DNA of 64,000 nucleotides, taken from assembly GCA_037447605.1 (NCBI GenBank), contig CM074804.1:850016-914015 (forward strand), written 5' to 3'. The position numbers and the translations under genes are program-made. This document shows positions 32,816 through 44,000 of this stretch, piece by piece. Below the pieces are notes generated by a model, which did not search any database, was not told the DNA's origin, and worked only from the letters and a program-made list of their open reading frames with translations. Each line of letters opens with the position of its first letter. The stretch's first letter is position 1. Source of the stretch: Zygnema circumcarinatum. Taxonomy: Eukaryota; Streptophyta; Zygnematophyceae; Zygnematales; Zygnemataceae.

Positions 32816-32847
32816 CTGACGTGGCGGCAGCAAAAACGCCACGTCAG
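32816..32847. repeat. Inverted repeat with perfect 11-bp arms
   Basis: CTGACGTGGCG and CGCCACGTCAG are separated by ten bases. The arms contain ACGT cores, so the element could be a paired bZIP site or an RNA hairpin. Confidence 0.8.
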
Positions 32848-33080
32848 GTAATATTTGTTGGGACGAGAGAATTTTTCTGACACTATTTTGGGCCAAAAAA
32901 AGATAGAAAGGGCCAGGAAAGGAAATTGATCAGCTTGGAATTCCGGTTCTGTACCAAACCAAAAACCAAAATTTTCCGCCCGGGAAAAACTGCAACGGGC
33001 AGTAGTAAAAGTGAAGAGGAAATCCAGCCGTCGAAACTTGCCCCGTCAGCACGGATCCAGGCCGTACATCCTCTCCTCTT

Positions 33081-33159
33081 GCCACCTGGCAGGGCGGACT
33101 TGCCACTTGTCAACAGATAGCTCAGTCTGACACGTGGCAAGTCCACCCTGCCAGGTGGC
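33081..33159. repeat. Long hairpin: 29-bp arms, 21-nt loop
   Basis: Arms 33081-33109 and 33131-33159 are reverse complements with two mismatches (one in the ACTTG/CACGTG end, one C/T in the middle). GCCACCTGGCAGG begins the left arm. The size is within the range of a small-RNA precursor or a very short MITE. No target-site duplication was obvious. Confidence 0.8.
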
Positions 33160-33850
33160 GAGTTCATGTCGGTGAGCCGATGCAACATGGTGACAACAAC
33201 TCTCTCCTTCTTTGTCCTCCTGCAGGCCATCGTATGTACACATCCGCTTTCATGCGTGCAATTGTAACTACTATCGTCACTGTTTTGGCTTGGAATTTTT
33301 TACTTGTACCGAAAGAATGAAGATTAGCAAGTGTTGGAAGGTGTTTGAAAACACTCCATGGTCATAAAAACATAATTCTCGACATGCTTCAGCATTTCTT
33401 TGAGTGTTTTTGGATATATTGTCGGGTATAGCTTATACATCTATTGTGATGCCGCGAACGTTTCATGTGCATTGCTCACAGCAGAAAGGCGGCCTCAAAA
33501 TGTGAAGCGAAATGGAAAGGAAGGGATGAGGCAAATTGCGTGCAATGATGTCCGTAGGTTTTATGCTTCCATTAAAGCAATCTACCAATGTACAACTAAA
33601 GCGGGACAGACTGGATGACTTAAGGAAGTCGTGTGCTTCCACCGTAAACATTTATCTCCTTGTGCTCCAATCGCTCCTTAGTCAGAATCGTATAAAATGT
33701 ACGAAATACACTTACGAATATCAAAATCAGATAACATAAGGGGTATCCAATTTACATCATCGCCAATGACCGAAACTGGTGGTGGAGCAACTTGACGAGG
33801 CACGCGCTGTCCCCATCATCCATTTTTCGGGTGCAGGCCGCCATGCATAG

Positions 33851-34854
33851 TTAAAGTTTCTTTGGAATGGCATAGTGGTCGACCACTGCAGTGCATCAAT
33901 ATTTCAACATAACGGAAATCAGTAACCACCCCCCCACCCACTTTAAACCACGAACACACGAGCCTGTAACCCCAGAACCTTCATGTAACAGTACCGGGTG
34001 AAATATCCACTGAGCAATCCTTACGGGTACCCCCGGAATGGCATCTTACTCCAAGTACGGCCTAATAGGTACGCCACATTTGCACTTCTTAAGTTCCAAA
34101 TACCTGAATATCTGCTCCCCATTGGAGCCTTCCAGTCTCCAACAACTTAAAAGGAAAGGACATAGAAGGGCGGGGGAAAGAGTGGCGAAGACACTGACCG
34201 TGCATGATGAACTGCGAGTTTTTGTAGCGGTAAAAGTTCCACCCAACCACAGTGGCATTCTTGCTGCTGCGACTCCCACTTATTGTGAATGTGTCACGGC
34301 CCGTCTTCCTAATTTTGTTGTTCTGAAACTCCGAAGTCCAATCTTTCTTCACCTTCGCACTGCGGAAATCATTTCTGGAGACGACGATGCCCTCAATGGT
34401 GTGATCGAGCACCACGCTTCCGAATTTTTTCTTTGACTTATAAGTCGCCGGAACTGCATTGAGAGCGGCCGCGTTCGGAATGAAGAGCGTCACCTTCTTG
34501 TTTGCGCTCAGCCGAGTGTAAAGCTCAAGCGGAGCCGCTGCATGGAACAGGCACAAGGAGTGCGTCAGGCCTTCCTGTCTCAGTTACCACGAAGTGCGTT
34601 CAGTTAGAGGGAAGAACAGCAAGAACTTTTTGGCAGAGACTAGTCCGAAGATAGAAGGGGGCTGCGGAGGGCGAGGACGCACTGGAGGAAAAGTAGGCCT
34701 TGAAGAAGGCGGAGTACTTGGGGTCCTTCTCCAGCTTCCCCTTCACGGCCGCCAAAATATCGGTGGCGGTGGAGGAGGCTGAGAGCGCGCCAAGTGGCAG
34801 CAGCGCGAGAACGATTAGCAGTGCATGGGCAGGGGAGGTAGAGCCGCGCGCCAT
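33851..34854 (-). CDS. FAS1-5: secreted single-domain fasciclin protein
   Basis: Exons on the minus strand: 34854-34683, 34537-34199 and 33885-33851 (172, 339 and 35 nt), the same lengths and phases as FAS1-3; 181 residues. Signal peptide MARGSTSPAHALLIVLALLP and onwards; the in-frame upstream extension lacks signal-peptide logic, so this ATG is preferred. FAS1 features: APLELYTRLSANKKVTLFIP, DHTIEG, WTSEFQNN and the ending VVDHYAIPKKL. The third exon is very small but has a good CTGCAG acceptor and restores the family's C-terminus. A GA/CT-rich leader lies directly upstream (34900-34950). Confidence 0.86.
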
Positions 34855-34869
34855 TGGAATGGCGGACCC

Positions 34870-35980
34870 ACCTCGGGGCGAGGGAGATAGGGAGTGTGTG
34901 GAGAAAGAGAGGGAAGAGAGAGAGAGCGAGAGAGAGAGATAGAGAGAGCGAGCTGGCGGGTCTGAGAGTGATGGCTGGTAGGAGACTTTAATGGCTGCTC
35001 TCAGGTGCCGTGCGCCGCCGCCGTTACCGGGAGGGAGGGAGCCGCCGACAGTGGAGGAGTTCCTATCCATGGTCGGTCGGCGGCCGCTTCAGGAGGGCGG
35101 CCGACGTTCCATGTGAGGCGTTCAGTGAAGTGAGGAGGTCACCATTACGCCGTTCATTTCGCTCATGGAACTAGCGTCTAGGGGAATGTGGAAGGTACAT
35201 GGCATGTTGGCACGTTAGACACGGCATGGTGTGCATGTCGCATGAGACCCGCGTAGCCAACGAGCCACAAAGGACACACAGAGCTATGAGAACCAATGGC
35301 ACACGAGAACATCCCAACATCACATTGTGTCGTGTGTAGTGAACTACAGACTGTTCTATGCCCAACCCGTACAGTACAAGGAACTATTGAACGACACATT
35401 CTAAGATACATCCAAGCAAGACCCTCCTACATAGTCTACCTTAGTCGACATATCAAAACCATAGTTCCCCATGGCTCAGATCCTGTTGATTGAAGGCAGA
35501 GAAAGCGATGCTGACCTCCTCCCTGTCTGCTCCATAGAAGGCCCAGCATTGCCTGTCTACTGCTGCATAACGCGTTTGTGGGAAGTCCTAACTACCCAAG
35601 CGCATAGCTCCTCTAAAAAACCCAAAATGAAAAATGTCTATTCTGCACCCACTATTTCCACACAGGAGTCTCGCATCGAGCCCCCTTATTACTGTAGGTC
35701 TTCCCCTCATCTCCCGAGTCCCACTTGCAGATATATCGTTCTGAGTGAACAACCGTTGACGTCGTGGAAATCTATGCGAAGGCTTACTTCAAACCACCGC
35801 CAGAGCGGGCTGCCTTGATCAGCCCTGCCTGAAATAATCCCTCTTAGGTACTCCCCCTTCTGCTGCCTTTCTGCTTGCCTGCCTGGAGCTATTTGCCTGC
35901 TTAACGGAGCCAAACAAGTGACCAAGATCTGTACATAACGCACTGCTCAACATTCTCAAATGTTATACAACGATTCCTTC
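34870..35980. other. FAS1-5 upstream and intergenic region
   Basis: A CT/GA-rich leader is followed by sequence with only short frames. No gene supported. Confidence 0.5.
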
Positions 35981-35984
35981 CTTC

Positions 35985-37858
35985 TCAGAGGGGCAGAGCC
36001 CGGTCCACGAAGTCTATGAGGGACTCCACATCTCGCGAACCCTCATGGCTTGCAAGAGGCTCATCTCCATCAAAGAGAATTAGGGTTGGGACTCCCTGAA
36101 TGCCATAATCTTCTGTGAGAGTACGACACTTAGTAGCATCAATCTTTGCCACCTGCCATGTGCATAAACAAGGAACGTGTGAGCATAGCACCTGTCGCTG
36201 CAGAAAGGGGGAGGGCGAGGGAGGGATATGGGGAAGATGCAAAAGTCAGCCATTAGGCCAGATGAGATGCTTTGGAAGATATGAAGGAGCTGGATCATTT
36301 CCTTAATTCTCCTTCGCGTTGGTTATGAAACTGCTATCCAAAAAGGACTCATCCGATTTGTAGAGATTTCTGCAGAGGTTAAAATCCACAGGCAACAGCA
36401 AAGCTTGCGGAGTTTCAGGGCATTCTGCAATGGACGCTTAAGGCAAGGAAGACCCACCTGAATGCTGAAACCCTGCTCATCAAGGCGTTCTGGAAGCTCC
36501 TTCCAGGCCGCATACATGTCATTGCAATGATGGCAGCGAGGGGAGTAAAACATCACAAATGTCGGCCTGCAGGATGCCACTTTCACTTGAAACATCACCA
36601 ACTCGTATAGAGCTGCTTCACTGACGTGGTGGACAAAACACGTAAGGACAGCATCGTCTCTAAAGTTTTTAAGGATACTTCAAGGGAAAGGAGTACTCTA
36701 CCTTGGAGCAGTGTACAAGTACTTCGAGAACAATTGGAAGCAGCAGAGTCAAGGGAAGTCCAACAATCAGTAGGGGAATCTTACAACAACTTTCAATCTA
36801 TTTCACGCGTGCACGAATATTACTACATATTGCAGCAACAATTTACGGTATACAGGCATATGAAGTTAGAAACTTACGCTCTAGCAAGTATGGAATAGAA
36901 GTCAGCCTCTGAAAGTTCGACTATTCCCGGCTGAGCCTTCCGACTGAAACAACAACAGAACGAATGTACATTAGAGGAGATCTTCACTTGTTCAAGTTTG
37001 ATAATCTACAAATTGTGTTCTCTAACGTCGAGGAATGTTGTCTAACCACCTAAGGAACCCCAATCACAAACGGCAGCCTAGTCTGGCACTTGTGGGCGCC
37101 TATATCCTCTTCCCCCCCCCCACATCGCCCCATCGCTCCCTGTTGCCAACGTTCTCTCTGTCGCTCCCTTCCCCTCTACCTTCCCTCCTCTCGCAATCAA
37201 AAGTCTGATATCCGTGCGTTGGGTTTGAGAAGGCCTGTCAAGCTTACTATAGTACTGGAAGCTCATCTTCAGCAAGAGTTTTGAAATGCGGCGCACTGAA
37301 TGTCGTGGAAGCTGCGGCAAATGGGGTGTTGCTGCCTCTCGCAGTTTTTCCGGGAATGGGCCCTGAAAGTTTCACTACCACCATTGAAGCAGCAAGGAAG
37401 GCGCCTCCTACACCTAAGCCTGTTGCCCACTCCTTCCAATCAGAAGGCCGGAACCACCCCCACGTCGCCTTCTCCCCCTCTGCTTGCTCCCCTCTAACCT
37501 CTCCCTTACCCTCCCTAGCCTCCCCCTCTTGTGATCCCTCCTTCACTGGACTTGCCCCTGGAGAGGCGAAGGAAGGCCCTGCTGAAAGCTGCTCCTGCTC
37601 TTTTGTGGCTGAACCTGACGCTTCCCGAAAAGCGAAATGTCCAGTGATGTCAGCGGTAGGAGTGGTAGTGCTTCTAGCCTCTGTTCCATGCGTGAGGTTA
37701 GCAACGTGCGAGTGATTTAAGGGCTTGTCTGTTGCGAATTCAGTTTTTGGTTCAGTTTCAGTTCGGAGTTCAGAGCTTGCGGAGGATGTGGACGGATGAG
37801 AATGCGGTTCGGAAGGCTTGGAGATCTCTGACAAAGAATCCTTCCGTTCCCCCGAAAG
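35985..37858 (-). CDS. Membrane-anchored thioredoxin/PDI-like protein (3' exons)
   Basis: Four confident exons on the minus strand: 37858-37248, 36943-36878, 36566-36458 and 36152-35985, GT-AG, phases 2, 2 and 0. The first carries a low-complexity Ser/Pro/Glu-rich segment and then WATGLGVGGAFLAASMVVV, a likely transmembrane helix, followed by KLSGPIPG. The C-terminal thioredoxin fold spans exon 2 to the end: GIVELSEADFYSILA, TFVMFYSPRCHHC (redox pair CHHC), KIDATKCRTLTEDYGIQGVP with the cis-proline, TLILFDG and the last helix DVESLIDFVDRALPL. This indicates a disulfide oxidoreductase/isomerase facing a lumen. It shares a divergent promoter with the GTPase gene at 41046, which holds paired ERSEs, fitting an ER location. 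There is no KDEL signal. Confidence 0.82.
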
Positions 37859-38067
37859 CTGAAAAAAAACCGTTTCCCACAACGCACTGATTTCAGATTA
37901 CCACATGCAAAGATATAGTGAAAGTCCCAAACTCCAACCTTGCACGTTCCCGCAAGGTGCAACAGTAGGCCTCCATCAAAGAGTACATACAAAAGTGAAA
38001 AGGCCGGGAATCGGAATCACCTCATGTCTGCATTTGTGACTGACTGATTTTCTAAAAAACCACTTAC

Positions 38068-40009
38068 CGCATTTATTTGAAGATCCACAGGTAGCTTGTT
38101 CTCCATCGCCTCGACATTCTGAGCTGCTTTCGTAACCAACGTGCGTACCATCATCTGACAGGCGGCAAGTAGGGTTAGGACGATAGTGAGGGGACCAGCA
38201 AAAGCATTCTTCCGAGAAAAATGTGACTAGAATTAAAACTAGGAGATAACAGGGAATCAATCGATACTCGAAAGTTTACCATCAGTCACAGACTTCAAAG
38301 AAAGGGATGAAAGCAGACATCCACACAACAAAAGCTATGTCCTTCCTTGAATATGTACATTGCATTACGCAATGAACGTCAGCAAAAACAATGTCGCCTG
38401 AACATGAATAGAGAACAAGTTGACCCAGACATTCATGCGTCCAGATACTACTCCCTGTTCTGGACTAACCTTTACACTGCTTTCAATCTGACCGGACCAT
38501 CTGTACGTACTTTTCGAACCCGTCTGCAATATCCAAAAGATACTGAACCTAGAAATCGCCGGGTCATCGCACTTCGAGATTGCAAGGAAAAACACCAGAG
38601 CATAACACAAAAAACAAAGCAAAAGCAGCAACAGGGGTAAAGCTCCTCATAACTTCTGACGTACTCCAAAGTGAATTCATCGAACTCACCTTCAGCTCCG
38701 CCACTTCCTGCTGCAGCGAGTCAACCTTCACAGGGGCTCCTCCGCGCATTCCGGCTGCAAGAACTTGAGCTGCTCTTTTCGACTCCCATCTCGCAACCGC
38801 TTCCTCTAATCTTCGTACCGCATCCAGTTCATTCCCAAAGTCTGAACTCGTTTTCTCATGTGATGCTACATTGCTAGTTCTTCTGCCGTTATCGGATGCA
38901 ATTGCGGATTCGTCGACTGCACATTAAGAGGGTTAATGAATCAGGTCATTGAAAAGAACGAAGCAACGTCGTCTATTTCTTTAACCTTCTCAGCAATCGA
39001 GGAGTGATTTAAGGTCATGAGTGCGAAACAAGCCGGGCCCATGGCCCTAGACATTACTATTTTGCAGCATTGCGGACCTAGAGATACAACGACATTGAAT
39101 TTGGAAGCTAATACATCGTTAAATGTGTAGTTGCTACTTTGACAACACCATTCCGTTCTATGCCTGGCACATTCAAGTCCTGCAGCTGTATACATCGTGA
39201 CTCATCCACAAAGAAAGAAGGAGAAAGGGATAGGGAAAGGAGAAAGACGCGATCGAGAAATGGAGGAAGAGAGGGAGGGCGAGAAGGGGGATGAAATTTG
39301 AGATAGAAAGAAGCAAAGAGAGGGGGTTGTGAAAGGAGAGAGAATAGACAAAGGAAGCTGAGCAGTTGCGGACAAGGCACAGGAGGTGAAAAGAGAAAAA
39401 AAGAGAGTGAAAAGGAGAGCGAGAACGAGAGGAGAAAGGAGGAAGTGGCAAATGAGTGGAACGAGGGACAGAAACGAAGGTCGCAGATGGAAGTGGGAGA
39501 AGAAGGGAGAACGAGCGAGACAGAGAAAGACGAGATCTGAACCTGCCTTCACTAGGTACATGAAAAACCATCGTTCCTGAGCTCCCGTTACTCCCCTCTG
39601 CTCCCAGTTCTTGATCAGCAGATCCCGAGGTATCGCTTCCGGGGCAGTCCACAAAGGCCATGGCAGAAGCACGCACACTCCTGCAGGAGGCCATGCAGGT
39701 CCCCCCTGCAAGCCCTAACCCTAACGTACCATTGATAGAGGCGGCGTACTGCTGGAAGGTAATCACCTGTGCGGGAGCGGCGGAAAGGCGGCATCTCCTA
39801 TAACTAGTGGACGGAGAGCAAGAAGGAGCAAGATACACAGGGCTCTTGCAACTTACTCCTAACCCTAAACCTAAAGCTCCGCCTTGCAAGCCGATGGCCG
39901 GCAAGAATGCGCGCCTGGCAGAAAACAAAGGCCCGCCAAGAAAAGCAGTGTCTGGACCGCTCCCGCCCTCGCAGGAGATGCGGTCAAGCCGCGGCGAGCG
40001 GAGATTCAT
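38068..40009 (-). CDS. Probable 5' exons of the thioredoxin/PDI-like gene (unresolved)
   Basis: Candidate exons on the minus strand: 40009 to about 39553 (starts with an ATG, rich in small residues, possible targeting peptide), 38916-38690 (reads as a charged, coiled-coil-like segment, LEEAVARWESKRAA and VDSLQQEVAELK, with a clean GTGAGT donor) and about 38226-38068 (cysteine-rich, CRLSDDGTHVGYESSSECRG). Each has reasonable splice sites, but the phases do not chain cleanly to each other or to the exon at 37858, so at least one exon is missing or misplaced. They may belong to the same gene or partly to another. Confidence 0.4.
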
Positions 40010-40675
40010 CACTGCCTGCCTCTCCCCCTCAACCTCGACTTTCCAAGCTCAAATTCCCTGCTCCAGGAGCCCTCCCTCCTTGCAGGCAGGCTGTCAGGCT
40101 CCAACCCTAAGATCTGGCCCCCCTCGAGAAGGGCTCGGTTCCTGTGCAAGTTTCAGCATGCAGGCGGCCCGCGGTGTATGCCTTCTGACTGTGTCAGATA
40201 AGAGTACTGATTCTACCGTGGTTCAAACAGTGTACGGTACGGCAGTGGCGCCGTACAGATCGCCTACGCCTGAACGGAGACAAGGAAAATGTGTACGGAT
40301 GGAGGAAACGACACGCGGCGAGGAAATCGACGGCAGGGAACGGCGGATCCCATCGTCCTTGACACGTGACCCGTGCCCTGGCGGGAGCCGGCGGACGGCC
40401 CACAGAGCCCGCACGAGCGCCGACAAGCGGGAGGGGTGCGGGCCGCCCAACTGACTGGCACGCGTGAAGGGGCGCAGAGATTGGTCCGAGAATCTTGGAA
40501 AAAAAATGTGTAGGGGTTCTGCGGGAGGTTTATGGAAGCAGTACGTTTTGTGCGATATTTCTTTTCTAGAAATGCACTAGTTTTGAGTTGAGTGGCATAT
40601 TTCCAAGATTTGGCGAGTCCTACTCCGGCACTGTACACATGCTGTGGCAGTTGGGAATAACGCCAATGTTACAGA

Positions 40676-40733
40676 CCAATCGAAATTTACCACGTGGCTA
40701 ACGGAACTATCTGACGTGGTCGACCTGGATTGG
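40676..40733. promoter_or_regulatory. Head-to-head pair of perfect ERSEs
   Basis: CCAAT-N9-CCACG at 40676-40694 (plus) and its mirror CGTGG-N9-ATTGG at 40715-40733 (minus). Both match the consensus fully and include longer ACGTGG cores. The pair sits in the divergent promoter between the PDI-like gene (ATG candidate 40009, minus) and the GTPase gene (ATG 41046, plus). Confidence 0.65.
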
Positions 40734-41045
40734 TCAAGGAATGGAGCGTAAAAAAACTGTAACATTCCAGGCGACAAACTGTTTCTTTGTTACGACATAA
40801 CTGCAGAACAACTGTTACAGTGAGTTCCAAAACCCGTATAACTGTAAATAAATTCTCACCGTTCGTTCAGTATACCGTACGGTACGAAACTGGGGCAGTG
40901 CCAGTCTGCCAGATCAGCGCACAGGTGGCTCGGCGACCGCCGGTGACCGTCAGTGACCGTCAGTGACCGCCGTCGACCTCCCTCCCAACCGAGTGAACGC
41001 CCAAGGGCGGGCGCGCGGGCTGGCGGGGGAAGCCAGCGGGCAGCC

Positions 41046-44000
41046 ATGGCGGGGGGAGGAGGCGGGCAGACCGTGGGCCTCCTGCTCTCCTTTGCGCCGC
41101 TGCGTCTATGTCTTCTTCTTCTTCTTCTTCTTCTTTTGGGAGGCTATGACGGCCGCGCGGACGCGCGAGAGGTGGCGAAGCAGGCTGAAGTGGCGGGCTC
41201 GGAGAATGGCGCGCGAAGTTACCGCCGAGCGTGAGTACATTCATGGCTTCCCTCCCTCCCTCCTCCCTTCCTCTCTCCTTTAATATTTCCCTCCTTCTCT
41301 CCGTCCCTCCCTCCGTCCCTCCCTCTCTCCTTTCCTCTCTCCCTCACTGCATGCATGACATGTGGGAATGCATGCCATGCATGCCTCCCTGCATGCCACA
41401 GCGTGTCAGCTCGGAACACGCGGCACGCGATCCTGCATAGATGTGCGCAAAAAATCGTTTTTTTGCCTCGTTGGAGATTTAGACTGATGTTACTCATGAA
41501 AGTAGGAAGAATTGTTATATTACTTTATGGCAGAGGTATGCACCCACGAGCAGTATGCACCTGCAACTGTCTGCTGAAGTCCGTGAAAGTCTTTTAACGC
41601 TATTGCAGGCCATACTTTGGCTCAAAACCGATCACAATATGTGTTGCAATGCGTTGAATGCGTCGCCTCATGTCGAAGCTACTGCATTCAGAATGGCTTA
41701 TGGTTTCCAATCATCCGTTGGGTCATGGTGTGTGGGACTGCAAAAACGTAAATGTGAATCAGTCAACTGGTAATTTGCAGCACAAGAAGTTAGTCCAAAA
41801 AGCAAGTTTTGGATGAGTGTGTTCTTAGTGTCCACAATGCAAGGGTCCAACATTTTAGTGGTTGAGCCATCTGTTCCCATTCTTGAAGCCTCACTTTGGA
41901 AAGTCACCCGTTACTTGGCCATGTCATGAAAAGTGTAGTCGAAGTACAATGCAATTTTTTTGAAAACAATTGATAATGCAGTATCATGTGCAGTCTAAGT
42001 TTCCGTTGGCTCCTGTCAATGTATCTGTCGAGGTGTTGCCAGGTCAAAGCAGCTCTTATCTCTATTTTTTTTGCCGAGTGCGTTTCTGCCTGTTTCTTTT
42101 CACATCGGAAGGATTACATCTTCTAAACCGCTAGTCGAAATTTCTCATCCTTCATCTTTAAAAAGAAAAAAAAAATCAAAAGTGGTCCATCAAAGTAGCA
42201 AATTCCAAAAGCGTTAGCAAATATTGCAAAAACGTTGCTGATTAAAACCCATGTTGCAGAATCCCAATTGTGGAGCCCGACCAAACACACACTCATCTGA
42301 AGGTTTCTCGAGAAGGGTTGGACGTTATCGCTCGCATACAAAACCCCATCGCCGTGGTTGCAGTAAGCTCCTCTCTATGCTCTTCCCAACAGTTTCAGTT
42401 TACGAGCAGAACTGAAACACGCACCGCAACGGACGGAAAGCGGAACAGCGCAAGCATTAAGAGCATATACATGCATGGCGAATTTGGTGGACAGGTGATT
42501 GGGCCGTACAGATCCGGGAAGTCTTTCCTTCTCAACCAGCTGTTGGGGCTCACCTGCAATGAAGGTGGGTGTGTGTGCAGGGGGAAGGATTCTGTAAGTT
42601 TTCTCCTGCATTAGTTTGTTTTTAGGGTTTTACGCTTTCAGGTTTGTTTGTAGATTATTTTGACAACAACTTGAAAATGTCGAACGACTCAAAAGTGGAG
42701 CTGTGGGGGGATGATCAGGCTTTGGAGTGGGCCACATGCGTGATACAAAAACTAAGGGTATGAAAATCCGCTCCCTTGTTTCTCCCTGTTGTTAGAAGCT
42801 CTCAGTTGTTCTAGCTATCATGTTTTTTTTGACATGTGAGTCATCCAAAAACTGTGTTTTTTTGGCACAGGTGTATGGGTGTGGGGTGAGCCACTCACCA
42901 TGGAAATTAACGGAGTTACCACTTCAGTTCTGTTTTTGGATACGGAGGGCTTTGAAAGCTTGGGCAAGTCTACGGTATACGATGATCGGTACGCTCGTTT
43001 AATCTGCACATCGTACTTTTTACTTTCGTCACTTCTCAGTAGAAGCATCAGACCTACCTTGTATGAATTTGATAGTCATAGAAGAAATTTCCAATATTGC
43101 TCACCTATGTTGCCGTTCCATTGTCCCCGGAAAACTGCGCAGAATCTTTGCTTTGGCAGCGATTGTCAGTTCCGTTCTCATATACAATTTGCCGGAAACG
43201 GTGCACCCTCGGTTCAAGCTCTCCCATTGGCTGATGACTGCGTCAACTCCCTCTCTCTCTACGTGCACTTTGAAGTCAACATTTAGGTCGAAATTAAGGT
43301 CAAGATGAAGGTCAAAAGCAGGGCCGGAAAGCTGAGATTTATGCCAACTCCATTGATAGCATTATGTTTGACTTTCGTGTTCCGAGACTTTGCTGACGTT
43401 TTTCTTGTCGTTTTGTGTGGGGGGGGATGTGGCGAAGAGGTGGAGCAGGTGAAGGAGGCAGACATCGCCAAACTGTCCTTTGCAGTTGAGCTCGCAGAGG
43501 AGTTCTATGGGAGGTCAGTACAGTCAGTGGTTTTTGTTCTAGAACTGAAACTGAACATGGCGTGGATGCAGTCATGGAACATTGTTCAGATGATAAATGA
43601 ACCATCTAAGTGTACTAAATTGTCCTTTTGCTTCTCTTCCCCCCTTCCCCCCCCCCCTTTATCTCCCACATCGTTCCTCCATCTCTCACCCTCTCCTGCT
43701 TCTCTCCTCTCTCCCCTCCTCGTCCTCCCCTCTCTCTCCCCCCCCCACCCCAAATATCTGCTGTCTTTTTTGCCCTTTTGGAATGTTTTGCTGATGTTTA
43801 TCCTTCTTGCATGTGTGCAAAATGGCTTATACTTTTCTGATTTCAAAAAATATCTTCCTCGCTCTGATCTGCATTCTGCTCAGAGTCAATGTAAGTCAAA
43901 CCCCGAAATCCCTAACTGCCATGTCTTTACCATGTAATTTCTGTTCTATCTCCTTGAGATTTCCAAAATTTCAAGCTGGTAATACTCCAAGTTCATCCAA

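Larger units (their letters stand above)
32265..33850. other. Convergent region between FAS1-4 and FAS1-5
   Basis: This holds the 3' flanks of two converging genes and two strong inverted repeats (32816-32847 and 33081-33159). No coding region is supported. Confidence 0.55.

Noticed and set aside
33081-33159. CRISPR-like or rho-independent terminator interpretation of the hairpin
   Set aside because: There is only one unit, no spacer periodicity and no poly-T tail, and the context is nuclear eukaryotic DNA.
39705-39730. A 24-bp intron within the first candidate exon of the PDI-like gene
   Set aside because: GT-AG borders can be drawn, but 24 bp is too short for plant splicing and the frame is open across it.
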